This document shows, in pieces, positions 6,837 to 13,425 of a stretch of 15,602 nt of DNA (its first letter is position 1; every line of letters begins with the position of its first letter). The notes below the pieces were generated by a model that saw only the letters and a list, made by a program, of their open reading frames with translations, was not told the origin of the DNA and did no database searches. Both the position numbers and the translations under genes were made by a program. The stretch covers positions 1 through 15,602 of the forward strand of contig BNUQ01000046.1 of the NCBI GenBank assembly GCA_025997475.1, read 5' to 3'. Origin of the DNA: Planctomycetales bacterium (GTDB taxonomy: Bacteria > Planctomycetota > SZUA-567).

Positions 6837-7379
6837 ATGGCGATTTCCGACGACGACCGGCGATTAGTCGCGCAGGCGCGACAGGGCGACCATGCCGCCT
6901 TCGCGGCGCTGGTCGAACGGCGGCAAGCCGCCGTCGCCAAAATGATGTGGCGCTTTACGCGCGACCGCGACGAACACGCGGATTTAACCCACGAGGTCTT
7001 TGTGCAATTTTATTTGGCGTTGGACAATTATCGCGGCGACGCGCCGGTCGAACACTATTTGGCGGGCTTGGCGAACCGCACCGGCTTGCGTTTTTGGCAA
7101 AAACGCGCGCGCGACGATAAAATGTCGCCGTTGCCCGACGATTTTACCGAAAGACCCGCGCCGCCGGAGAATAACCCGACTTCGCTGTTGTTTGAGATGT
7201 TGAGCGAACTCAACCCGGAAGAACGTTTAGTGTTGACCCTGACTTATTACGAAGATAAAAACGCCAAAGAAATCGCCGCGCAAATGCATTGGTCGCACGT
7301 CGCGACGCGAATGCGATTGTCGCGGGCGCGACAACGGTTGCAAACCATCGCCAAAAAACGGGGAGTAACGTTCAATTAA
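6837..7379 (+). CDS. ECF-type RNA polymerase sigma factor
   Basis: 180 residues, typical of group 4 sigma factors. Region 2 spans about 20-90, including ADLTHEVFVQFYLALDNYRG (core and -10 recognition) and the following WQKRARDD basic stretch. Region 4 spans about 118-172, with ELNPEERLVLTLTYYED, then NAKEIAAQMHWSHVATRMRL as the helix-turn-helix and SRARQRLQ. It should redirect RNA polymerase to a small regulon. It heads a three-gene plus-strand run with a small membrane protein and a CnrX/Spy-like protein, the order expected for sigma, anti-sigma and sensor. The last codon and stop (AAT TAA) are the first bases of a heptamer array. No Shine-Dalgarno sequence is visible before the ATG; translation may be near-leaderless. 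Confidence 0.9.
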   Translation: MAISDDDRRLVAQARQGDHAAFAALVERRQAAVAKMMWRFTRDRDEHADLTHEVFVQFYLALDNYRGDAPVEHYLAGLANRTGLRFWQKRARDDKMSPLPDDFTERPAPPENNPTSLLFEMLSELNPEERLVLTLTYYEDKNAKEIAAQMHWSHVATRMRLSRARQRLQTIAKKRGVTFN

Positions 7380-7482
7380 GAATTAAAAATTAAAAATGGC
7401 GGAATGGTCTTAAAAATTGCGCGAAGCGATTTTGAAAATAAAAACTCCACAATTTTTAATTCTTAATTTTTAATTTTTAATT
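7374..7482. repeat. Inverted heptamer-array element with conserved core (type 1)
   Basis: Left arm 7374-7394: AATTAAG, AATTAAA, AATTAAA. Right arm 7455-7482: TTTAATT, CTTAATT, TTTAATT, TTTAATT, the reverse complement. The centre holds GCGCGAAGCG (7419-7428) followed by ATTTTGAAAATAAAAACTCC, a block that recurs at 13488-13515 and, more loosely, at 11201-11230. The left arm contains the sigma gene's stop codon. The element sits inside the putative sigma operon, so it could tune expression of the downstream genes. Confidence 0.88.
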
Positions 7483-7504
7483 GCTCTTAAAAAGGAGGTG
7501 TCCG

Positions 7505-7774
7505 ATGCCTACTTTCGATGAAGCGATGTTCGCGCTGGCGGTGCGGGACGCACCGGCGCCGGCGCCGACGGTTTCCGTGTTCAAGGTTATCGGCGCGGCG
7601 CGCGCCGCGCAACAGGAGCGAAATTGGTGGCAAGCGGCGGTCGCGTCGTCGCTCGCGGCGGCGGCGACGGTGATGCTGACGTTAATTATGGATTTCCGCG
7701 AACCGGCGAGCGACGAATTTACCGAAGCGTGGAGCGTCGCGTATGCCAACGAATTGTCGTGGACGGACGAGTAA
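7505..7774 (+). CDS. Small single-span membrane protein, candidate anti-sigma factor
   Basis: 89 residues. AAAGGAGGTG ends four bases before the ATG at 7505, a near-perfect ribosome-binding site that decides this start over an upstream in-frame TTG at 7481. Residues 1-40 are predicted cytosolic, with an Ala/Pro run (DAPAPAPT). A single hydrophobic segment lies near 41-60 (WQAAVASSLAAAATVMLTLI), and the last 28 residues are acidic and outside. No zinc-binding HX3CX2C anti-sigma motif is present. Size and topology match CnrY, the about-95-residue anti-sigma of the CnrYXH metal-response system, and gene order agrees. That role is inferred from context; I see no clear sequence identity. It ends 13 bases before the next gene. 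Confidence 0.72.
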   Translation: MPTFDEAMFALAVRDAPAPAPTVSVFKVIGAARAAQQERNWWQAAVASSLAAAATVMLTLIMDFREPASDEFTEAWSVAYANELSWTDE

Positions 7775-7787
7775 AAAGGAGACGCCG

Positions 7788-8153
7788 ATGCGTAAGCGAA
7801 TTTATTTTTTAGGCGCGTTGATTTTATGCGGCGGGATACTCATCGGCGCGTGCGGGATGTTTTTTTGCCAGCGGCATTTTCATTCGCGGCACGCGCCGCC
7901 GCCGCCGGAAGCGCTGACGGAGCGCGTCGCCGAACGGCTGACCGCGCGTTACGCCCTGACGCCCGCCGACGCGGAAAAAGTCCGCGCCGCGCTGGCGCCG
8001 TTTTTCCACCACGCCGAGCAGACGCGCCGGGAATTTGTGACGCAAATGGACGCCGACAACCGGCAACTCGCCGAACAAATGCGACAGGTCTTGTCGCCGG
8101 AAAACTTCGCCGACTGGCAACGGCGCGTCGCCAAATTCCGACCGGCGAAATAA
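7788..8153 (+). CDS. Membrane-anchored periplasmic protein, CnrX/CpxP/Spy-like metal-sensor candidate
   Basis: 121 residues. A single N-terminal span (about 5-26, IYFLGALILCGGILIGACGMFF) anchors a helical periplasmic part. A His cluster follows the span (CQRHFHSRH, His30, 32, 35), then a PPPP linker, then long amphipathic helices with LTPADAEKVRAALAP (57-71), HH at 74-75, Met87, and LSPENFADWQRR (102-113). The two LT/LSP-type turns and charged helices are the pattern of the Spy/CpxP/heavy-metal-sensor (CnrX) group. His and Met residues could bind metal, but no ligand set can be proved. GGAG seven bases upstream supports the ATG. Third gene of the sigma operon, it probably senses an envelope or metal signal and modulates the small membrane protein. 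A GTTGAAA array follows its stop. Confidence 0.75.
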   Translation: MRKRIYFLGALILCGGILIGACGMFFCQRHFHSRHAPPPPEALTERVAERLTARYALTPADAEKVRAALAPFFHHAEQTRREFVTQMDADNRQLAEQMRQVLSPENFADWQRRVAKFRPAK

Positions 8154-8156
8154 AAA

Positions 8157-8184
8157 GTTGAAAGTTGAAAGTTGGAAGTTGAAA
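8157..8184 (+). repeat. Four GTTGAAA heptamers after the CnrX-like gene
   Basis: GTTGAAA, GTTGAAA, GTTGGAA, GTTGAAA directly follow the stop of the CnrX-like gene (three bases between). They have the same orientation relative to the gene as the GTTGAAA-class arrays after the phosphatase, ddl, ftsQ and the 515-residue gene. No opposing arm is present. Confidence 0.88.
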
Positions 8185-8224
8185 ATGAAGTATGTTTAAT
8201 CAAGCGCCGTCATTCGTAATTTTT

Positions 8225-8552
8225 AACTCGTGTTACGCGCGCCAAGAAATCGTAACTGACTTGACAAAAATAAAATCCTTAAAAAAACGCCGTAGGCGTT
8301 TAAGGTGAATAACCCCGACCAAGCGACACGTTCTATCGTCGCGCAGGTCGGGGATAACGCCGCCCAATCACCGAACCCCGAAGGGGTTCAACAAAAAGTT
8401 CAACCCCTCTCGGGGTTGAGATTGACGTGGACGCTTTTCCCCCGAGTTGCGCGGCGGATACCGCCTCGCCGCTCCACTCGGGGTTATTCACCTTAAGCCC
8501 CTGTCGGGGCTTTTAGCGGAGTCGTTGATGATAAAATTGCGTAACATCAGTT
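8225..8552 (+). repeat. About 300-bp structured repeat, copy B, with terminal inverted repeats
   Basis: Full-length copy, 328 bases. The ends are imperfect inverted repeats: AACTCGTGTTACGC (8225-8238) against GCGTAACATCAGTT (8539-8552), 12 of 14 positions matching. Inside are many short palindromes: AAACGCC-GTA-GGCGTTT near 8286-8302, several AACCCC/GGGGTT stems at about 8374-8418, and AGCCCC-TGTC-GGGGCT near 8496-8511. The inverted copy A lies at 1407-1131. A 63-codon frame (8305-8496) inside it is low-complexity and probably not a gene. No target-site duplication is obvious. The element is compatible with a MITE or a structured RNA; no transposase is nearby. It fills most of the gene-free stretch 8154-8614. 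Confidence 0.85.
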
Positions 8553-8608
8553 CTTAATTCTTAATTCTTAATTCTTAATTTTTAATTCTTAACTCTTAAC
8601 TCTTAATT
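8553..8608. repeat. Eight CTTAATT-type heptamers forming the leader of the next gene
   Basis: Eight contiguous units: CTTAATT four times, TTTAATT, CTTAACT twice, CTTAATT. It is the longest single array in the window, begins where repeat copy B ends, and stops six bases before the ATG at 8615. It therefore occupies the place of a ribosome-binding site, and no Shine-Dalgarno sequence is visible there. Confidence 0.9.
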
Positions 8609-8614
8609 GTCGCA

Positions 8615-10162
8615 ATGCCTCCCTCCCGTCGTCGCTACCTCTATTTGCTTCTCGCCGCGGTGTTGTTCGCCGCCGCCGGCTGGCGCGTGGCGGCGCTCGC
8701 GGATTTTCGCGCCGAACACCGGTTAGGGGCGCGCGCCGCGACGGGCGTGCCGCCGGCTTACGCGCTGGCGGACGGCTTGCTCGGCGGTTTTCGCGGCTAC
8801 TTTATCGCGATGTTGTGGCAACGCGCCGACGCGATGAAAAAAGCCGGTCGCTATTACGAAATGTTCGACCTCTATAAAACCATCGCCGCGTTGGAGCCGA
8901 ATTTCCCCAATACGTGGGCGTATATGGCGTGGGATTTGGCGTATGGCGTCGCCACGTCTTTTGCCGACGACCCGCGCGAGCGCGTCTATTGGGTGTTTCG
9001 CGGCATCGCCCTCTTGCGCGACGCCGGCATCCGCCAAAACCCGCGCGCGGCGGCGCTTTACGAAGCGCTGGCTTGGACGCTGTTCGACAAAATCGTGAGA
9101 ACGGACGACGCGGCGTATCCGCTGTATCGCCGTCATCTCGCGCAGGAAATGACCGCCATTTTGGGCGGCGGGGGCGAACCCGCGCTCCTTGAAGCGATTG
9201 AACGCGCCGAACAAACCGCCGGAGAAAAATCCGCCGCGCTCGGCGAAACGCGCGACCGCGCGGCGAAGATTTCGCCCGACGACGCGACGTTGCCGCAAGA
9301 CGCGGCGTTGTTGAATATGGGACAACAATTGCGCGAAAAATTTAATCTCGACGTGGCGACGATGTTGGAATTAGACCGGACTTTCGCGCCGCTCGACTGG
9401 CGCTTGGCGGCGGCGCATTCGTTGTATTGGGCGTGGCTCGGCAATAAAGAAATAATGGCGGGCGACCCGTCTTACGCCGGCACGAAATACGTGCGAATGA
9501 TTTATTTGGCGTTGATACAATTGGCGTATCAGGGCGACGCCATCGTCAGCGACGGCGGTTTGGTTATCGCCGCGCCGCAACCGGCGATGACCGACAGCAT
9601 CATCAAATATTTCACCGAACTTTTGGCGGACGACCGCCGCGCGGGAAACGGCGGAATGCGGATGGCGTTTGAGAATTTTTTATTGACGACGGCGTTCAAT
9701 TATTACCTTGCCGACGACCTGTTAAACGCCGAGCGGGCGCGACAAAAACTCGCGCAATTTAGCGGCGACGAAAAACGTTACGGCGGCAATATGGCGGCGT
9801 TCTGGCGGCGCGAATTGCCGACCCTGCTTAGCGCGTTGGACGACCGCGCGCGGTTGGCGGTGGCGGTGAGTTTTTGCCGGCGGGCTTACGGTTATTTAAT
9901 CGCGGGCGACGCGGCGAAATTCCAAGAGCAAATGGCGTGGTTTGACGGCAATTATGCGCGGTTGTCCCGCGACGAAGAGGCGCGGCAACGCGAAGCGTTC
10001 AGCGGCGGCGCGGCGACGTTGCCGGCGGCGGACGACTTAAAGGCGGAACTCGCGGCGCAAATTCTGCGCGGCGACGGCGGTTACTCGACGAGCGAAATCA
10101 GCCGCTTCCGGCGCGGTCTGCAACAGTATTTGCCGTCCGTCCTCGCCCGCGCCGAGAAGTAA
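8615..10162 (+). CDS. Membrane-anchored helical (TPR-like) protein of unknown function
   Basis: 515 residues. Residues 3-7 are basic (PSRRR), followed by one membrane span at about 8-28. The rest should lie outside and is almost entirely helical. The most conserved-looking block is LLGGFRGYFIAMLWQRADAM (about 55-74), then YYEMFDLYKTIAALEPNFPN and WAYMAWDLAYGVATSFADDP, then ERVYWVFRGIALLRDAGIRQNP. This pattern recalls TPR-containing membrane proteins I associate with PVC-group and Planctomycetes genomes; no characterised member comes to mind. The middle has a charged helical stretch (190-240). The C-terminal third is less conserved-looking. It starts six bases after a heptamer array, without a visible ribosome-binding site, and stands alone between repeats, convergent with ftsQ. 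Probably an envelope scaffold or assembly factor, but this is a guess. Confidence 0.85.
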   Translation: MPPSRRRYLYLLLAAVLFAAAGWRVAALADFRAEHRLGARAATGVPPAYALADGLLGGFRGYFIAMLWQRADAMKKAGRYYEMFDLYKTIAALEPNFPNTWAYMAWDLAYGVATSFADDPRERVYWVFRGIALLRDAGIRQNPRAAALYEALAWTLFDKIVRTDDAAYPLYRRHLAQEMTAILGGGGEPALLEAIERAEQTAGEKSAALGETRDRAAKISPDDATLPQDAALLNMGQQLREKFNLDVATMLELDRTFAPLDWRLAAAHSLYWAWLGNKEIMAGDPSYAGTKYVRMIYLALIQLAYQGDAIVSDGGLVIAAPQPAMTDSIIKYFTELLADDRRAGNGGMRMAFENFLLTTAFNYYLADDLLNAERARQKLAQFSGDEKRYGGNMAAFWRRELPTLLSALDDRARLAVAVSFCRRAYGYLIAGDAAKFQEQMAWFDGNYARLSRDEEARQREAFSGGAATLPAADDLKAELAAQILRGDGGYSTSEISRFRRGLQQYLPSVLARAEK

Positions 10163-10166
10163 AACC

Positions 10167-10284
10167 GTGAAAAGTTGAAAGTTGAAAGTTGAAAGTTAAA
10201 AGTTGAATGGAAAGAGGGAAATTTTCCTTTTTTCCTTTCCCCTTTTTCCTTCCAACTTTCAACTTTCAACTTTCAACTCTAAAC
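10167..10284. repeat. Inverted GTTGAAA element between convergent genes
   Basis: Left arm 10167-10208: GTGAAAA, three GTTGAAA, GTTAAAA, GTTGAAT. Right arm 10250-10284: TTCCAAC, three TTTCAAC, TCTAAAC. The centre (10209-10249) is a purine then pyrimidine-rich stretch and lacks the GCGAAGCG core of other elements. The right arm ends exactly at the ftsQ stop codon (10285-10287). Lying between two converging genes and able to fold into a long hairpin, it may serve as a two-way terminator. Confidence 0.88.
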
Positions 10285-11133
10285 TTACCCCTTCTTGCGC
10301 AGAGTGTATCCCGGCACGGCGGTGCGGACATCGAGGGAAAGGTAGCGGCGGTTACAGCGCGGCGGTTGTGCGAGGAGTTGCGCCAGCATCGTGATTTTGT
10401 CTTGCGCCGTGATTTCGCCCGGCACGTCGTCCGCGCCCCAGAGGATATGAATGTTGTTGTGGGTGGTGATTTCCAAACGCGGGCGCGATTGGCGGGCTTG
10501 GCGCTCTTTGTCGTAATACGCCGCGCGTTTAAGAACGATTTCTTTGACCGGCAATTGCGCCGCGATTTTCGATTGCGTGAGCGCCCGCGTCGCGCGGAAC
10601 GCCGGCGCGAGGTCGCGCCAAACCGCGCCCGCCGGCGGACAGTCCTTAATATCGCCGGTTACGACCGGTAGCCACGGGCGCGTTTGCGCGCTCGCCGCGA
10701 TTAACACATTTTCATCGTCAAGCAACCATTCGCCGCCGGCGTCCCGCGCCTGTAAAAACGGGCGGCGCGGCACAAATTCCACCACCAACTGATTGGGGAA
10801 AACGCGCTCGACGCGGCGCACTTCTTTCACCCACGCGCTTTTTTCGTAAGCCGCGCGCACCGTCGCCGCCAATTGCGGGTGCAACAAATTTTTGCCGGCG
10901 GCGAAATTGCCGAGCGCCGATAACTCCTGTTTCGCCTCCGCCGCCAGCGTGCGGTCGTCAATCGTCGCGGCGTTGCGGACGGCAAACCGCTCGTCGGTAA
11001 GCGCGCGTTGCCACAAATGCCACGCGCCGTAACCGCTCAAACCGACAATCAGCAACAGCGGCAAAACGGCGACCGTCTTTGCCCACACCGCCGCGCCGCG
11101 CGCCGTGCCGCGCGCATATCTATCAGTGGTCAT
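10285..11133 (-). CDS. ftsQ: Cell-division protein FtsQ/DivIB-like
   Basis: 282 residues from the ATG at 11133. A short cytosolic N-terminus is followed by one membrane span (about 21-40), a POTRA-type domain (about 48-125) and a beta-rich C-terminal domain, the FtsQ layout. The signature RVERVFPNQLVVEF (107-120) plus PRRPF matches the conserved end of the POTRA domain. WLLDDENVLI (136-145) corresponds to the usual D-x-G-x-v/l segment, and YLSLDVRTAVPGYTL near the end resembles the family's final strands. FtsQ bridges early and late divisome proteins. The position downstream of ddl, as in dcw clusters, supports the call. A GTG at 11145 would add four residues; neither start has a strong ribosome-binding site. 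ftsA and ftsZ do not follow. Confidence 0.85.
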   Translation of the reverse strand: MTTDRYARGTARGAAVWAKTVAVLPLLLIVGLSGYGAWHLWQRALTDERFAVRNAATIDDRTLAAEAKQELSALGNFAAGKNLLHPQLAATVRAAYEKSAWVKEVRRVERVFPNQLVVEFVPRRPFLQARDAGGEWLLDDENVLIAASAQTRPWLPVVTGDIKDCPPAGAVWRDLAPAFRATRALTQSKIAAQLPVKEIVLKRAAYYDKERQARQSRPRLEITTHNNIHILWGADDVPGEITAQDKITMLAQLLAQPPRCNRRYLSLDVRTAVPGYTLRKKG

Positions 11134-11165
11134 AATTTTTCCCACGATTTACGAGAGCGTTGAGA

Positions 11166-11267
11166 ATTGAAAGTTGAAAGTTGGAAGTTGGAATTAGGAT
11201 GCGCTTCGCGCATTTTCAAGACAACTCCACTTTCTCAACTTTCAACTTTCAACTCTAAACTCTCAAC
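11166..11267. repeat. Inverted GTTGAAA element overlapping the 3' end of ddl
   Basis: Left arm 11166-11193: ATTGAAA, GTTGAAA, GTTGGAA, GTTGGAA. Right arm 11233-11267: TCTCAAC, TTTCAAC twice, TCTAAAC, TCTCAAC. The centre has GCGCTTCGCGC (11201-11211) followed by ATTTTCAAGACAACTCCAC, a diverged form of the core at 7419-7450. The right arm lies inside ddl and encodes its last ten residues and stop. Confidence 0.85.
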
Positions 11268-12194
11268 TCCGCTCTGCCTCCGCCTCGCAATTTCAACAAT
11301 TCGCCAACACAGCGCCGGAAAATCCAAACCCGCGACCGCCGCCGCTTTCGGCAACAAACTGTGCGGCGTGAAACCGGGCAAGGTGTTTGCTTCCAGCACC
11401 GTCGCGCCGTGATTATCGCAGATTAAGTCGATACGCGCGAAATCGCGCAAGCCGAGCGCGTGCCACGTTTGCGCGGCGTATGTTTGCGCCCGCGCCGTTT
11501 GCGTCGCGCTCAACCGCGCCGGACAGCGATACTCCGTCTCGGCGAAATACTTGGCTTGATAATCGTAAAAACCGCTCGCCGGCACGATTTCGACCAACGG
11601 TAACGGCTCGCCGTCCAATAAGCCGGCGGCGATTTCAACCCCGCCGATAAATTTTTCGACCAACGCCGCGTCGTCAAATTGCCACGCTTTCGCCAACGCC
11701 GCCGCCAACTCGTCGCCGTCGCGAACCATCGTTACGCCGACGGAACTGCCGCGGGCGTTCGGTTTGACGACGACCGGCAAGGCGAGGTCGCGCATTTGCC
11801 GCGCGATTGTCGCGAGGTCGGCGCCGCGCCGCGCGAGAAAACCGTCCGCCACCGGCACGCCCGCCGCGCGCAGACGTTCTTTCGCGGCGAATTTATCCAG
11901 CGCGAGGGCGCTCGCGTCCGCGCCGCTTCCCGTGTAAAAAATACCGGCTTGGTCTAATAATTTTTGCGCCTCGCCGTCTTCGCCGAATTCGCCGTGCAAC
12001 GTCAAAAACGCCAAATCGACCGCACCGAGTTGCGGCGGAAGACGGCGGTCGGTCAGGTCGATTTTGACAATGTCGGAACCGGAGGACGCCAACGCCTGAA
12101 AAACCGCGTCGCCGCTTATCAGCGAGATGTCGCGCTCGGCGCCCACGCCGCCGCACAACACGGCTATTTTCAGCGAAGTGAGGTGGTTGGTCAT
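11235..12194 (-). CDS. ddl: D-alanine--D-alanine ligase
   Basis: 319 residues, ATP-grasp fold; makes the D-Ala-D-Ala dipeptide for peptidoglycan in the cytosol. Motifs: CGGVGAERDISLISG (14-28; usual form GGxSxERxVSLxSG, here with an unusual VG in place of xS), LHGEFGEDGEAQ (66-77), VVKPNARGSSVGVT (142-155), VEKFIGGVEIAAGLL (179-193), SGFYDYQAKY (207-216) and LEANTLPGFTPHSLLPKAA (267-285), the Mg/ATP and D-Ala binding region. Tyr at the YDYQ position suggests a D-Ala rather than D-lactate ligase. The last ten residues (VESLELKVES) and the TGA are encoded by GTTGAAA-class heptamers, so the native tail probably ended near residue 309. No Shine-Dalgarno sequence is visible. It is followed by ftsQ and divergent from the 61-residue gene. 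Confidence 0.94.
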   Translation of the reverse strand: MTNHLTSLKIAVLCGGVGAERDISLISGDAVFQALASSGSDIVKIDLTDRRLPPQLGAVDLAFLTLHGEFGEDGEAQKLLDQAGIFYTGSGADASALALDKFAAKERLRAAGVPVADGFLARRGADLATIARQMRDLALPVVVKPNARGSSVGVTMVRDGDELAAALAKAWQFDDAALVEKFIGGVEIAAGLLDGEPLPLVEIVPASGFYDYQAKYFAETEYRCPARLSATQTARAQTYAAQTWHALGLRDFARIDLICDNHGATVLEANTLPGFTPHSLLPKAAAVAGLDFPALCWRIVEIARRRQSGVESLELKVES

Positions 12195-12287
12195 TGTTTA
12201 TCGCTTTTGCCGGAATAGCGCGCGCTCTTGCTTTGTCGCGGTTCATTCCTACGCTCATTTATCTCGACGCGCGAAAGGAGAAACCCG

Positions 12288-12473
12288 ATGACCGCCAACA
12301 CACTGTGGAGCGACGACGCCTACCGGCGCTATTGGGAAAACCGGCAACAGGATTGCGACCACAATCAGCGCCTCCGTCCGCCGGAACAAAATTTTTTTGA
12401 TTGGTTGGCGGCAGGCAACCGTCAACCCGATATCGTCGATAAAGTCCTCGCCGAAGCCATTCGTCAATTGTAA
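12288..12473 (+). CDS. 61-residue polar protein of unknown function
   Basis: Starting at the ATG at 12288, which has AAAGGAG eight bases upstream; the in-frame upstream start at 12228 lacks one. The protein is highly charged, Trp/Tyr- and Arg-rich at first (LWSDDAYRRYWENRQQDCDH), with EQNFFDWLAAGNRQPDIVDK in the middle and a short amphipathic helix at the end (VLAEAIRQL). No signal peptide, membrane span or known motif is seen. It ends six bases before the 158-residue gene, so the two are almost certainly cotranscribed. The tight small-plus-larger arrangement recalls antitoxin/toxin or other two-component units, but nothing in the sequence proves this. Confidence 0.65.
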   Translation: MTANTLWSDDAYRRYWENRQQDCDHNQRLRPPEQNFFDWLAAGNRQPDIVDKVLAEAIRQL

Positions 12474-12479
12474 AAAACA

Positions 12480-12956
12480 ATGCCTATTCAACCTGAGGAT
12501 TTTCCTCTTTTCAGCGGTCTTGACGCGGCAACGGCTCGCGCCGGATTGCGCAAACTCGAAACCTACCTGCGCGATTTTCTCGCGACGAACGACGTTGCCG
12601 AATGGTTCGCCGACCCCGTATGCCTGTTAAGAATTATCGAGCGCGTCGAAAAGCGCCGCGTCTATTTCCATATTTTTCACGATATGCAAATGGGCGAACT
12701 TAACGAAGCGGCGCTCTACGCCTTTTGGATTCTGAAACTTTGTCCTTTCGGCATTATCGGCAAAGACGGCGGCGCGTTTAACGCCCTTATCGCCGCGCGA
12801 ATTTTCACCGACGCCGTCCGCCACGCCGCGCAATCGCGCGGTAAAAACACGGCATTTACTCGCGAACTCGTCGAAAAACTTGTTTACTCATTCCGATACC
12901 GCGACCTGTCAAAAGAAGCGCTGATGCTGATGGCGGACGGCTTCATTAGCGCCTGA
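12480..12956 (+). CDS. 158-residue helical protein of unknown function
   Basis: Intact frame, no signal peptide or clear membrane span. Notable stretches: LETYLRDFLATNDVAEWF (25-42), CLLRIIERVEKRRVYFHIFH (48-67), MGELNEAALYAFWILKLCPF (71-90) and LVYSFRYRDLSKEALMLMAD (134-153). The pattern ER-x-x-x-RR-x-YF-x-x-FH followed by ELNE...FWILKL.PF resembles, from memory, an uncharacterised family in gut and rumen anaerobes; I cannot name it. It follows the 61-residue gene by six bases and has no evident ribosome-binding site, suggesting translational coupling. Its stop abuts, with no gap, the stop of the opposing thioesterase gene. Bases 12528-12644 are duplicated exactly, inverted, at the right edge of the window. 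Confidence 0.75.
   Translation: MPIQPEDFPLFSGLDAATARAGLRKLETYLRDFLATNDVAEWFADPVCLLRIIERVEKRRVYFHIFHDMQMGELNEAALYAFWILKLCPFGIIGKDGGAFNALIAARIFTDAVRHAAQSRGKNTAFTRELVEKLVYSFRYRDLSKEALMLMADGFISA
12528..12644 (+). repeat. 117-bp exact inverted duplicate, copy inside the 158-residue gene
   Basis: Every base of 12528-12644 is the reverse complement of 15602-15486. Identity stops sharply after 12644 (next bases differ) and on the other side is cut by the window edge, so the true repeat may be longer. This copy lies in an uninterrupted reading frame and is therefore the original; the right-edge copy interrupts aspartate kinase. Confidence 0.95.
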
Positions 12957-13403
12957 CTAATCGCCCGCCGGCAACACCAATCGTGACCGCAAAACGTTCA
13001 TAATTTCGTCGTCCCATTCGCGCGGTTTGCCGGTTTTATCGACGCAAGCCAGTTCGACCGCGCCGACGGTGATGACCGCCCCGCCCTTTTTCACCACCGT
13101 CGTGATTTCGACGCGCGCGCGGCGCAAGCCGGTTATCCACGTCAGCAGTTCGACTTCGTCGTCGTAAATCGCGTAGCCGAGATAACGCGCCGCGCATTGG
13201 CGCACCGGCAGGAAAATCCCGCGCTCTTCCATCCGCCGATACGCAAAACCCGCGTCGCGCAACATTTCCGTCCGCGCCCGCTCAAACCACACCCAATAAT
13301 TCGCGTAATAAACCCGCCCCATCGCGTCGGTCTCGCTGTATGGAACGCGGTATAAAAAACGATGCGCCGTCGCCGGCGGCGAGAGTTTGTCTTGAAGGTT
13401 CAT
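12957..13403 (-). CDS. ybgC: Acyl-CoA thioesterase, YbgC/4-hydroxybenzoyl-CoA thioesterase family
   Basis: 148 residues from the ATG at 13403. Hot-dog fold thioesterase. The hallmark YSETDAMGRVYYANYWVWFE (22-41) carries the catalytic Asp26 and the YYANY helix, followed by RARTEMLRDAG and LPVRQCAARYLGYAIYDDEV. YbgC enzymes hydrolyse short or ACP-linked acyl-CoAs and in many Gram-negatives sit in the tol-pal cluster; no tol or pal gene is present here, so the specific substrate is open. A TTG at 13415 would add four residues; neither start has a good ribosome-binding site. It follows the lipoprotein gene across a heptamer element and ends base-to-base with the stop of the opposing 158-residue gene. 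Confidence 0.9.
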   Translation of the reverse strand: MNLQDKLSPPATAHRFLYRVPYSETDAMGRVYYANYWVWFERARTEMLRDAGFAYRRMEERGIFLPVRQCAARYLGYAIYDDEVELLTWITGLRRARVEITTVVKKGGAVITVGAVELACVDKTGKPREWDDEIMNVLRSRLVLPAGD

Positions 13404-13425
13404 TTTTGTTTTCAAGGGGACGGGA

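Noticed and set aside
8305..8496. Plus-strand frame of 63 codons inside repeat copy B
   Set aside because: Made of hairpin repeat sequence, no ribosome-binding site, and not preserved as a frame in copy A.
8553..8608. CRISPR array
   Set aside because: Units are 7 bases and contiguous with no spacers.
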